6,066 nucleotides of DNA from an uncultured Oscillospiraceae bacterium (GCA_934565425.1 CAKTHW010000092.1:1-6066), one strand, 5' to 3'; shown: positions 1 to 5,101, counted from the first letter of the stretch. The notes: generated by a model not told the origin, from the sequence alone. Translations and numbers: made by a program.

Positions 1-2
1 TG

Positions 3-152
3 ATCCGGCGCGGCATCCCGCCGTACCAGGGGATGTGGGCCCTGCCCGGCGGTTTCGTGCTGGACGACGAGGACCTCGAGGACGCGGCGCGCCGCGAGCT
101 GCGCGAGGAGACCGGACTGGACCCGGAGGCCGGCCACCTGGAGCAGCTCGCC
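3..152 (+). CDS. Nudix hydrolase, internal fragment (foreign to the rest of the window)
   Basis: Fifty codons are open from the window edge. They read [10 protein letters not shown], then [10 protein letters not shown], then a complete Nudix box GX5EX7REUXEEXGU: in fragment numbering G17, E23, R31-E32, E35-E36, G38 and L39. The fragment ends HLEQLA. The WALPGGFV lead-in and the HLEQLA tail are typical of the ADP-ribose-pyrophosphatase/NrtR-type Nudix group, which hydrolyses nucleoside-diphosphate derivatives using Mg2+ bound by the box glutamates. Third codon positions are almost all G or C, unlike every other gene here, and the style is actinobacterial. The family continues after LEQLA with a tyrosine-glycine turn and another ~80 residues. 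Here the frame instead runs into the antisense of ilvA, so the gene is broken at 132-152. Its 5' end lies outside the window. The Nudix assignment is secure; the exact substrate is not. Confidence 0.85.
132..152. other. Chimeric junction between the Nudix fragment and ilvA
   Basis: These 21 bases make sense in both flanking genes. On the plus strand they end the Nudix reading (G-H-L-E-Q-L-A). On the minus strand they continue the ACT domain of threonine ammonia-lyase (G-E-L-L-Q-V-A after VQLPDRP). Left of 132 the minus-strand reading no longer resembles ilvA; right of 152 the plus-strand reading no longer resembles a Nudix protein. GC content drops across the point. A short shared word joining two unrelated genomes is what a de Bruijn-graph misassembly leaves. 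A natural microhomology recombination is possible but less likely. Confidence 0.75.
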
Positions 153-1154
153 AGGTCGGTCGGGGAGCTGGACGGAGAAGGTAAAGACACGGCCGCGGTT
201 GATGAGGCCGTTCTGGATGAGGGAGGACATGGTGATAACGTCCATGTTGCCGCCGGTGAGGATGGGCACCACGTTCTGGTTCTTGCAGTCCAGGTGGTAC
301 AGGGCAGCCACGGTGAGCAGACCTGCGTTTTCCACGATCATCTTGTGGGTCTCAGTCATGTCCAGGAAAGCGGAGACCAGCTCGTTATCCTCGATGGTGA
401 TGATGTCATCCAGGTTCTCCTGAATATAGGGGAACACCTGGTCGCCGGGGGTTTTGACGGCTACGCCGTCAGCGATGGTGTCCACGGTGGGCAGGGTGAC
501 GATGTGGCCTGCCTCCAGGCTGGCCTTCATGCTGGCTGCGCCGGTGGGTTCCACGCCGATGACCTTCACGTTGGGGTTGAGGAGCTTTGCCAGGGTGGAC
601 ACGCCGCTGGCCAGGCCGCCGCCGCCGATGGGCACCAGGATGATGTCCACGTCGGGGAGGTTGCTGAAGATCTCATAGGAGATGGTACCCTGACCGGTGG
701 CCACCCGCAGGTCGTTGAAGGGGTGGATGTAGGTCAGGCCGTCCTCTTTGCTCCGCCGTGCCGCTTCCTCTGCCGCATCGTCGAAGGTAGCACCGTGAAG
801 GACCACATTGGCGCCGTAGTTCTTGGTGTTGTTTACCTTGATGAGGGGCGTGGTGGTGGGCATGACGATGGTGGCGGGGACGTTAGCCTGTTTGGCGGCG
901 TAGGCAACGCCCTGGGCGTGGTTGCCGGCGGAGGCGGTAATGAGACCGGCGGCTTTCTCCTGGTCGGACAGGGTGCTGATGGTGTAGTATGCGCCGCGAA
1001 TCTTGTAGGCACCCGTGACCTGCATATTCTCCGGCTTCAGGTAGACGTAATTGCCGGTAGCCTTGGAGAAAAATTGGGAGTAAATGAGGCCCGTGTCGTT
1101 CAAAATGCCTTTGAGGACGTTACGTGCCGCTTTGAAATCATCCAGTCTCATCAT
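132..1154 (-). CDS. ilvA: Threonine ammonia-lyase (threonine dehydratase), 3'-truncated
   Basis: This PLP enzyme deaminates L-threonine to 2-oxobutyrate and ammonia, the first step of isoleucine synthesis or of threonine fermentation. About 341 residues are readable. The catalytic core is complete: the PLP lysine lies in TGAYKIRGA (K51), the substrate loop is SAGNHAQG (75-82), the phosphate-binding loop is GGGGLASG (177-184), and TGGNMD lies at 300-305. After [15 protein letters not shown] (~324-338) the ACT domain has just begun when homology stops at the junction. The family's ~400-residue form has about 60 further residues, carrying the regulatory ACT fold. The start is ATG at 1154 (or the next codon, 1151), with GGAAGAAG about 10 nt upstream. 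The ACT form suits either a biosynthetic enzyme or a catabolic one of Clostridia; the sequence does not decide. The gene has its own promoter, separate from asparaginase upstream. Confidence 0.93.
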
Positions 1155-1218
1155 TGGGGTTCATCTTCTTCCATAATATAGTGATTTTCCGCCGGTTTGT
1201 CTCGATACGGATTGTTTT

Positions 1219-1247
1219 ATTCTATCCCCTTCCCCATGAATTGTCAA
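1219..1247 (-). promoter_or_regulatory. Promoter of ilvA
   Basis: On the minus strand there is a perfect -35 TTGACA (1247-1242), a 17-nt spacer and a -10 TAGAAT (1224-1219). Transcription would start near 1212, giving a leader of about 57 nt before the ATG at 1154. No T-box or riboswitch-like structure fits in so short a leader. Confidence 0.8.
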
Positions 1248-1337
1248 GGAACGAAAAGTCTCCTTTTCCCCGAAAAATGCCACATTTTGTCCCCATTCTG
1301 TCACCATTTCACCCAATCGTACGCCACCGGCGCACAC

Positions 1338-1374
1338 AAAACCCCCTGCGCTCTCTCCAGCACAGGGGGTTTTT
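1338..1374 (-). terminator. Intrinsic terminator after asparaginase
   Basis: The arms AAAACCCCCTG (1338-1348) and CAGGGGGTTTT (1363-1373) pair perfectly over 11 bp around a 14-nt loop. On the minus strand the stem lies 13 nt past the asparaginase stop and ends in a T-rich run. The structure is symmetric and could work both ways, but only the minus strand has a gene leading into it. Confidence 0.85.
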
Positions 1375-1386
1375 GCTCGCTTTCGT

Positions 1387-2397
1387 TCAGGACTCGAAGG
1401 CGCACAGGATATCGTGGTTGATCTCCCGGTAGAAATGCCGCCGGATGGCGTCATAGTCCCCCTCGAACCGCTTCATCAGATACATCAGCTTGGTCAGGGT
1501 GGCCTCCAGGGTCATGTCGTAGGATTCCAGCAGCTTGAACTCCTTCTTCACCCGCTGTCCCACCTGGTAGATCTCCATGTTGGAGCCCTCGTTGACCACC
1601 TGGGTGGTCATGACGATGAACTTCCCCTTGGACGCCCATTTCTCCATCTCCGCGTAGAACTGCTCCAGCATCTTGGCCGGAATACCGCCCACACCGAAGC
1701 TCTCGATGACGATGCAGTCGTAGTGCTCGAACAGGTACGCCAGCATCTCCGGACGGGAGCCGGGGATGAGCTTCATGACGCAGATGCTGTCGCTGACTTC
1801 CCGCTGGAACTGGAGGGGTTCCCGGATGGGGTCGTAGGGCAGGTAGCGGATGATGTGCTCGTCCTGGATGCGAGCCAGCACGGGGAAGTTGACGCTGTAG
1901 AAAGCGTTGAAGGAGCGGGCCATCATCTTCTTGGCGCGGGTGCCGGCGATGACGCTGCCGTCAAAGACCAGGGAGACGTTCTCGGAATAGTCGTCGCAGG
2001 CGTAGTAGATGCTGTCCCGCAGGTTCACCTTAGCGTCGGTGCTGTCGGTGTTGATGGGCATCTGGGAGCCGGTGATGACGATGGGCTTCCGGGAATTTTG
2101 GATCATGTAGCTCAGGGCGGCGGAGGTGTAGGCCATGGTGTCGGTGCCGTGGGTGATGACGAAGCCGTTGTAGTGGTCGTAGTTGGCCTCGATGGCGCGG
2201 ACGATCTGGGACCAAATTTCCGGGGACATATTGGTGGAGTCGATGTTGCACACCTGCTTCACGTCAATGTCGCAGTAGCGCTCCACGCCCGGCACGTATT
2301 CCAAAATCTCCGGCGCCGTCAACGCAGGCTGCAACCCGTCCTCGGTCTGCTTGGAGGCGATGGTACCTCCCGTGCCCAGCAGCAGTATCTTTTTCAT
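1387..2397 (-). CDS. ansA: Type I (cytoplasmic) L-asparaginase
   Basis: The enzyme hydrolyses L-asparagine to aspartate and ammonia. The protein is 336 residues, normal for the family, and complete. Both active-site signatures are present: LLLGTGGTIAS near the N terminus with the nucleophilic threonine T12, and THGTDTMAY at 82-90 with T85-D86. IDSTNM (52-57) supplies the substrate-binding serine, and GTRAKKMMA (152-160) supplies the catalytic lysine (K156 or K157). There is no signal peptide, so it acts in the cytoplasm, as AnsA-type enzymes do. The start is ATG at 2397, where MKKILLLG begins exactly as the family does, with GGGAG 7 nt and AGGAGG about 20 nt upstream. The frame stays open to an ATG at 2544, but that extension is low-complexity and crosses the promoter, so it is rejected. 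The gene is monocistronic: its own promoter and leader hairpin lie upstream and a terminator downstream. Confidence 0.95.
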   Translation of the reverse strand: MKKILLLGTGGTIASKQTEDGLQPALTAPEILEYVPGVERYCDIDVKQVCNIDSTNMSPEIWSQIVRAIEANYDHYNGFVITHGTDTMAYTSAALSYMIQNSRKPIVITGSQMPINTDSTDAKVNLRDSIYYACDDYSENVSLVFDGSVIAGTRAKKMMARSFNAFYSVNFPVLARIQDEHIIRYLPYDPIREPLQFQREVSDSICVMKLIPGSRPEMLAYLFEHYDCIVIESFGVGGIPAKMLEQFYAEMEKWASKGKFIVMTTQVVNEGSNMEIYQVGQRVKKEFKLLESYDMTLEATLTKLMYLMKRFEGDYDAIRRHFYREINHDILCAFES

Positions 2398-2432
2398 CGC
2401 TTTGCTCCCTTCCCCTCCTGCGGCGTCGCCGC

Positions 2433-2457
2433 AAAAGAAAAGCCCCGTGGGTGGGGC
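2433..2457 (-). promoter_or_regulatory. Terminator-like hairpin in the asparaginase leader (putative attenuator)
   Basis: Read on the minus strand, GCCCC (2457-2453), a 6-nt loop ACCCAC and GGGGC (2446-2442) are followed directly by TTTTCTTTT (2441-2433). This is a compact intrinsic terminator between the predicted transcription start (~2469) and the ribosome site. Just downstream lies a second perfect dyad, GCGGCG/CGCCGC (2420-2432), then the purine-rich AGGAGGGGAAGGGAG, whose complement to the CCCC arm could form an alternative pairing. Structure is visible; regulation by attenuation is inference. Confidence 0.5.
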
Positions 2458-2475
2458 GTTTGTTTTTCTGGATTT

Positions 2476-2504
2476 AGCATAGCATAGCGGGGGCGAAATT
2501 GCAA
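2476..2504 (-). promoter_or_regulatory. Promoter of asparaginase
   Basis: The -35 TTGCAA (2504-2499) is separated by 17 nt from the -10 TATGCT (2481-2476) on the minus strand. TATGCT occurs twice in an overlapping ATAGCATAGCAT-type direct repeat, so the exact -10 could shift by 5 nt. The expected start is near 2469. Confidence 0.6.
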
Positions 2505-2528
2505 CTATCCTGTCATCTTCCTCTGCCC

Positions 2529-2557
2529 TTGCGTCCCGCTCCATTTGCGTCTATAAT
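2529..2557 (+). promoter_or_regulatory. Promoter of the tetR-family gene
   Basis: TTGCGT (2529-2534), a 17-nt spacer and a consensus TATAAT (2552-2557) predict a start near 2564, about 33 nt before the ATG. The heptamer TTGCGTC is repeated at 2529-2535 and 2545-2551, overlapping the -35 and the spacer. It is a possible but unproven regulator site. The -35 boxes of this promoter and the asparaginase promoter are only 24 nt apart. Confidence 0.7.
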
Positions 2558-2596
2558 CTCCAACAGTACCATCAAACGGAAAAGGAGGGATACCGG

Positions 2597-3190
2597 ATGG
2601 CACGGTTGGCACAGAAAGCGATCTGGCAGGCATTTCAGGCCATGCTGGAGGAGATGCCCTTTGACAAGATCACGGTGTCTGCCCTGGTCAAGCGGGCAGG
2701 CGTCAGTCCCAACACCTTTTACTACCACTATCAGGACATCTACGACCTGCTCCGGGTCTGGTTCCACACCATCCTGAACCAGCAGGTGGACATCCACGCC
2801 CCGGATTTCCACTGGCAGTCCGCCACCAAGACCCTGCTCCACATCTGCCAAGCTCACCCCAAGATCGTCTACCACATCTTTGACTCCCTCTCCCGCAACC
2901 AGCTGGAACGCTATGTCTTCTCCCTCACCGACGACGTCTTCTATCAGCAGGTCTGCCGTCAGACCCAAGGCAGCGGGCTGACTCAGAGCCAGTTAAAGGA
3001 GGTAGCGCAATTTTGCCGGTACGCCTTTGTGGGGTTTTTGTTGCAATTCGTCTGGAATCGCATGGAGGCGGATGTGGACGAGAGCGTGGACCGGCTGGGG
3101 ACACTGTTCACCCACTTTGTGGACAGCACCGCCCTCTGGCTGGGGGGAGCGGGACAGGCGGATTTGCGCAATCAAGGCAATCTGTCCTAA
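2597..3190 (+). CDS. TetR/AcrR-family transcriptional regulator
   Basis: The protein has 197 residues, normal for a one-domain HTH plus ligand-binding TetR repressor. The N-terminal DNA-binding domain spans about residues 5-52. The helix-turn-helix is ITVSALVKRAGVSPNTFYYHY (25-45) and has the diagnostic GVSPNTFYYHYQDIYDLL turn and recognition helix. The rest is an all-helical C-terminal domain with an FxFVWNRME-like helix near 148-155. It resembles the TetR_C_8/DhaS-type group, but that subfamily placement is tentative and no ligand can be inferred. The start ATG has AGGAGGG 7 nt upstream. The gene is transcribed away from asparaginase, with back-to-back promoters, so repression of asparaginase, of itself, or of the membrane protein 123 nt downstream are all plausible. 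No clear palindromic operator is visible. No terminator follows, so read-through into the PAP2-like gene is possible. Confidence 0.92.
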   Translation: MARLAQKAIWQAFQAMLEEMPFDKITVSALVKRAGVSPNTFYYHYQDIYDLLRVWFHTILNQQVDIHAPDFHWQSATKTLLHICQAHPKIVYHIFDSLSRNQLERYVFSLTDDVFYQQVCRQTQGSGLTQSQLKEVAQFCRYAFVGFLLQFVWNRMEADVDESVDRLGTLFTHFVDSTALWLGGAGQADLRNQGNLS

Positions 3191-3224
3191 TTGGGAGAGA
3201 TCTGCGTGTTTCTCTATGGAATCG

Positions 3225-3253
3225 GGTTAAATTTCCCGGTAAGTTAGTACAAT
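3225..3253 (+). promoter_or_regulatory. Weak candidate promoter for the PAP2-like gene
   Basis: TACAAT at 3248-3253 is a good -10 hexamer, but the matching -35 position (GGTTAA, 3225-3230) is poor. The gap between 3191 and 3313 holds no terminator, so the gene may instead be co-transcribed with the TetR gene. The imperfect pair TGCTCCC/GGGGGCA near 3258-3292 could fold but lacks a T run. Confidence 0.25.
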
Positions 3254-3313
3254 AGGATGCTCCCACTCCCTTCGGACGCGGGGGCACGTACGGACGAATA
3301 AGGAGGAACTACC

Positions 3314-3874
3314 TTGAACGAAAAGCTGGCCAAAGCCCTGCGCATCCTCACCCTGCCGCCGGTGCTGGTGTTGGTGCTCATCCTGCTGCTGCGCAGCCAA
3401 TATCCCCCGCTCCACGCCGCCATCGCCGTGCTGACCTTGGCGGTGTTCCCGCTGCTGGCCTACCTAGTCTGGCGCTGTGTGCCCACCCTGCACCGTCAGG
3501 GACGCCCCGCCCAGCGGAGCTTGGCAGTGGTATTTTCCGTCATCGGCTACGTGGTGGGGCTGCTCTGCTGCGCGCTGGGACATGGCAGTGTCACAGAGTG
3601 GTTCGTCTACCTATGCTACGTCATCAGCGGCATCCTCATCGCCCTGTCCCCCCGCTGCTTCCACGTGAAGAGCAGCGGCCACGCCTGCGGCGTGGTTGGG
3701 CCGGTGGTCATCCTGGCGCTGCTGAAAAGCCCTTGGTTTCTGCTGGGCCTGGTGCTCCTCCTCCCCGTCTGGGTCAGCTCCCTAGGTCTGGGACGTCACA
3801 CCAAGCAAGAGTTGTTGCTTGGCGGGCTGTACCCGGCAGTGACTGCAGTGATGCTGTATTACGGTTTCTTCTAA
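3314..3874 (+). CDS. PAP2-like integral membrane protein (putative phosphatase)
   Basis: The 186-residue protein is very hydrophobic, with about six membrane segments (roughly 12-26, 33-53, 68-88, 97-112, 126-158 and 168-184). It carries two of the three PAP2 signatures in altered form: KSSGHACG (119-126), equivalent to the PSGH motif with H123, and SSLGLGRHTKQELLLGG (155-171), equivalent to SRX5HX3D with H162 retained and E166 where Asp is usual. The first motif (KX6RP) is not intact; only RQGRP at 61-65 recalls it. PAP2 enzymes dephosphorylate lipid or isoprenoid phosphates such as undecaprenyl pyrophosphate at the membrane. Whether this one is active is uncertain. The start is TTG at 3314, justified by AAGGAGG exactly 7 nt upstream and by the MNEKLAK lead-in to the first membrane helix. 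The structured repeat begins 3 nt after the stop. Confidence 0.75.
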   Translation: MNEKLAKALRILTLPPVLVLVLILLLRSQYPPLHAAIAVLTLAVFPLLAYLVWRCVPTLHRQGRPAQRSLAVVFSVIGYVVGLLCCALGHGSVTEWFVYLCYVISGILIALSPRCFHVKSSGHACGVVGPVVILALLKSPWFLLGLVLLLPVWVSSLGLGRHTKQELLLGGLYPAVTAVMLYYGFF

Positions 3875-3876
3875 CG

Positions 3877-3970
3877 CGCCGGAAGTCCGGCGTCACGAGC
3901 ATTTTGCGCAGCAAAACCTCGGTGCAGGGGCAATCCTCTCGCCCCGAGCAAGTGCAATCACCGAAGGGTG
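3877..3970. repeat. Structured intergenic repeat, copy 1
   Basis: A 94-bp unit recurs at 4137-4230, offset exactly 260 bp, with 9 mismatches (85/94 identical). It contains three inverted repeats in order: GCCGGA/TCCGGC (3878-3883 and 3886-3891), TTTTGC-GCA-GCAAAA (3902-3916), and GGGGC/GCCCC (3927-3931 and 3941-3945). None of the nine substitutions falls in an arm. The unit is followed after ~30 nt by an A-rich stretch and a stable hairpin. It begins 3 nt past the stop of the PAP2-like gene. Open frames through it are poorly conserved as codons, so it is read as non-coding. Confidence 0.85.
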
Positions 3971-4001
3971 AGCGCCCAAAGGACGCGAACCCAACAAAGA
4001 A

Positions 4002-4083
4002 GCCGCCTTCTGGCGGCCGTGCCAAGTGGCACGGCAATTCAGAGCGCAGCGCAGAATTGTCATAGGCGGAATTCATTTCCGCC
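4002..4083. repeat. Tandem series of perfect hairpins between the two repeat copies
   Basis: Four consecutive inverted repeats fill this stretch: GCCGCC-TTCT-GGCGGC (4002-4017); GCCGTGCC-AAGT-GGCACGGC (4016-4035), an 8-bp stem; CAATTC/GAATTG (4035-4040 and 4054-4059) around a GCGC-containing loop; and GGCGGAA-TTCAT-TTCCGCC (4065-4083). The first and second share two bases, so they compete, and the second and third share one. None is followed by a T run, so they are not ordinary terminators. They look like part of the same structured element as the flanking repeats. Confidence 0.7.
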
Positions 4084-4136
4084 GTTAAATGATAAAATTG
4101 GAACGGAGGTATGCTTTGCACACCGGAGCCCAAACC

Positions 4137-4230
4137 CGCCGGAAGTCCGGCGTCACAAGCGTTTTGCGCAGCAAAACCTTGGCGCAGGGGCGATCCACTC
4201 GCCCCGAGCATGTTCAATCACCGAAGGGCG
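4137..4230. repeat. Structured intergenic repeat, copy 2
   Basis: This is the second copy of the unit at 3877-3970, in the same orientation. The three pairs of arms are unchanged. The third stem is longer here because two loop changes create GGGGCGA/TCGCCCC (7 bp instead of 5). Identity fades after ~4230, although an A-rich stretch and a strong hairpin follow in both copies; here that hairpin is the terminator of the tRNA gene on the other strand. Confidence 0.85.
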
Positions 4231-4254
4231 AAGCACCCCGCAGGGGGGCGGAGA

Positions 4255-4293
4255 CCAAAAAAAGACACGACCCGTGGTCGTGTCTTTTTTTGG
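4255..4293 (-). terminator. Intrinsic terminator of tRNA-Ala
   Basis: A perfect 18-bp stem, CCAAAAAAAGACACGACC (4255-4272) with its complement (4276-4293), closes a 3-nt loop. On the minus strand the descending arm ends in seven T residues. The ascending arm begins inside the tRNA CCA end, so no spacer separates tRNA and terminator. The symmetric A and T runs make it potentially bidirectional, so it could also stop transcripts from the repeat region. Confidence 0.9.
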
Positions 4294-4366
4294 TGGACCA
4301 GATCGGATTCGAACCGACGACCCCCACAATGCGAATGTGGTGCGCTCCCAGCTGCGCTACTGGCCC
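4291..4366 (-). tRNA. tRNA-Ala, anticodon CGC
   Basis: The 76-nt cloverleaf includes an encoded CCA. The acceptor stem GGGCCAG/CTGGTCC pairs over 7 bp with a G3-U70 wobble, the main alanine identity element, and A73 is the discriminator. The D arm is GCGC/GCGC around AGCTGGGA. The anticodon stem CCACA/TGTGG closes the loop TTCGCAT, placing CGC at 34-36, which reads the alanine codon GCG. The variable loop is GGGTC, and the T arm is GTCGG-TTCGAAT-CCGAT. A CGC-anticodon alanine tRNA is an accessory isoacceptor: UGC can also read GCG, and CGC appears mainly in GC-rich genomes, which fits this one. It has its own promoter and terminator. Confidence 0.95.
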
Positions 4367-4371
4367 ATAGC

Positions 4372-4387
4372 TCCGCCTATTGGCGGA
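4372..4387 (-). promoter_or_regulatory. Hairpin in the tRNA-Ala 5' leader
   Basis: TCCGCC-AATA-GGCGGA (minus strand) forms a perfect 6-bp stem between the predicted transcription start (~4389) and the mature tRNA 5' end at 4366. It would form at the very 5' end of the precursor and be removed by RNase P. The ATAGGCGGA arm also occurs at 4062-4070 in the hairpin series. Confidence 0.5.
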
Positions 4388-4395
4388 ACATTTTT

Positions 4396-4424
4396 ATTAT
4401 AGCACAGCTTCCGCCGCTCTGCAA
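4396..4424 (-). promoter_or_regulatory. Promoter of tRNA-Ala
   Basis: TTGCAG (4424-4419), a 17-nt spacer and a consensus TATAAT (4401-4396) on the minus strand make a strong promoter starting near 4389. It lies between the stop of the 124-aa gene (4451) and the tRNA, so the tRNA need not depend on read-through. Confidence 0.85.
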
Positions 4425-4450
4425 CGCGAAAAACTGCACAAATCTGGCGG

Positions 4451-4825
4451 TCATTTGTCCGGATTGTATTTCTCGCACAGCGCTAAGAGCTTTTGCTGAT
4501 AGCCCTCTGCGGTCCCTTCCCTCCCCCAGTCCGGGAACAGCTCCGTCAGCCGTTCCTTCCACTCCTTCGGAAGGGTGCGGTTGATGTCATACCATCTGTC
4601 CAGCACTTGCTTCTCCCGTTCAAAGGTCTTTACCGGCTCTTCCAGCCCTATGCCGTACTTTTGGCGCAAGGTGAGGATGGCTTCATTGTACCGCTCTATG
4701 GCCCACCTGGCGGCCAACGTGCCGGGACCGTCTCTGCCCGCCGCCAGTTCATCCAATGTTTCCGCCGCTTCCAGTTCCCGCTTGCAGCGTGCAGCAAGCC
4801 TCTGCTTCTCCCGCTCGAAGCGCAC
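4451..4825 (-). CDS. Hypothetical charged helical protein, 124 aa
   Basis: I do not recognise this protein. It is highly charged, has no membrane segment or signal peptide, and is predicted mostly helical. The motif FEREKQ appears twice, at residues 3-8 and 68-73 (FEREKQRL and FEREKQVL), suggesting an internal duplication of a helical unit. Its two cysteines lie at 14 and 117, and DRWYD-type aromatic residues sit at 76-80. The start is GTG at 4825, chosen because AAAGGAGGGG sits directly before it with AGGAGG 7 nt away. An in-frame ATG at 4855 would add ten residues encoded by that ribosome site and has no good site of its own. A TTGACA box occurs at 4874-4869, but no matching -10 is clear. 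No terminator separates the gene from the downstream tRNA, so some co-transcription is possible. Confidence 0.7.
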   Translation of the reverse strand: MRFEREKQRLAARCKRELEAAETLDELAAGRDGPGTLAARWAIERYNEAILTLRQKYGIGLEEPVKTFEREKQVLDRWYDINRTLPKEWKERLTELFPDWGREGTAEGYQQKLLALCEKYNPDK

Positions 4826-4877
4826 AGTATCCCCTCCTTTTCCATACCGTCTCACACATTTCCTCTTTTGTCAATCC

Positions 4878-4906
4878 TTGCTTTTTCCCGACAAGTCCTG
4901 TATCAT
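4878..4906 (+). promoter_or_regulatory. Promoter of the 45-aa small gene
   Basis: TTGCTT (4878-4883), a 17-nt spacer and TATCAT (4901-4906) predict a start near 4913, leaving a leader of about 50 nt. It lies in the 138-nt divergent gap between the small gene and the 124-aa gene. Confidence 0.6.
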
Positions 4907-4963
4907 AGAAGAACGCCATTCATCCTGATCTTGTGCGGAACCGAATCAGGAAGGAGAAACATC

Positions 4964-5101
4964 ATGAACGACGAACTGGAAATGGCCGAGCTGTTGAAAG
5001 CGGTGGCTGAGGAAAACCAGACCAGGAAAATCCTTGCGCTCCTGCGCTCTAGCGAAGATTTGGAAGCAGCAATCGACGCGGTAACCCGCTTGCTCCCGTA
5101 A
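4964..5101 (+). CDS. Small acidic helical protein, 45 aa, unknown function
   Basis: The frame encodes 45 residues starting MNDELEMAELL and ending AIDAVTRLLP. It is acidic (ten Asp/Glu against five Lys/Arg) and has two likely amphipathic helices, about residues 4-17 and 20-44, without cysteines, membrane segments or a signal peptide. Evidence that it is real: a promoter with a 17-nt spacer, AGGAG with 7-nt spacing (4952-4956), an ATG start, and a perfect terminator stem 7 nt after the stop. It is thus a self-contained transcription unit, diverging from the 124-aa gene and converging on the RibD_C gene. It could be a small regulator, a partner subunit or a fragment of a larger family; I cannot assign a role. 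Confidence 0.75.
   Translation: MNDELEMAELLKAVAEENQTRKILALLRSSEDLEAAIDAVTRLLP

Noticed and set aside
1151..1174. A seven-codon upstream frame (MEEDEPQ) whose stop overlaps the ilvA start
   Set aside because: It has no ribosome site of its own, and its GGAAGAAG is better explained as the ilvA ribosome site. Most likely chance.
33..1181. A 382-codon plus-strand open frame starting in the Nudix box
   Set aside because: Only its first ~40 residues are Nudix. After 152 it is the antisense shadow of ilvA, rich in Gly, Val and Asp as such shadows are, with no family resemblance.
1414..2487. A 357-codon plus-strand open frame
   Set aside because: It is the antisense of the well-supported asparaginase, low in complexity (runs of Val, Gly, His), and has no ribosome site.
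2398..2544. N-terminal extension of asparaginase to an ATG at 2544
   Set aside because: The family begins at MKKILLLGTGG. The extension would cross the predicted promoter and terminator hairpin, and the ribosome site fits the ATG at 2397.
3877..4230. CRISPR-like direct repeats
   Set aside because: There are only two copies, far too long (94 bp), with a structured non-spacer interval and no cas genes.
4291..4366. The tRNA 3' end as a phage or island attachment site
   Set aside because: No duplicated tRNA 3' segment and no integrase are visible within the window.
3968..4584. Overlapping plus-strand frames through the repeat region and tRNA
   Set aside because: They run across the tRNA gene and its terminator, and repeat-copy substitutions are not biased to silent positions. 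They are not credible genes.
4846..4874. Minus-strand TTGACA as promoter of the 124-aa gene
   Set aside because: The -35 is perfect, but the hexamer at 17-nt spacing (GACGGT) is poor and TATGGA lies 22 nt away, too far to call.
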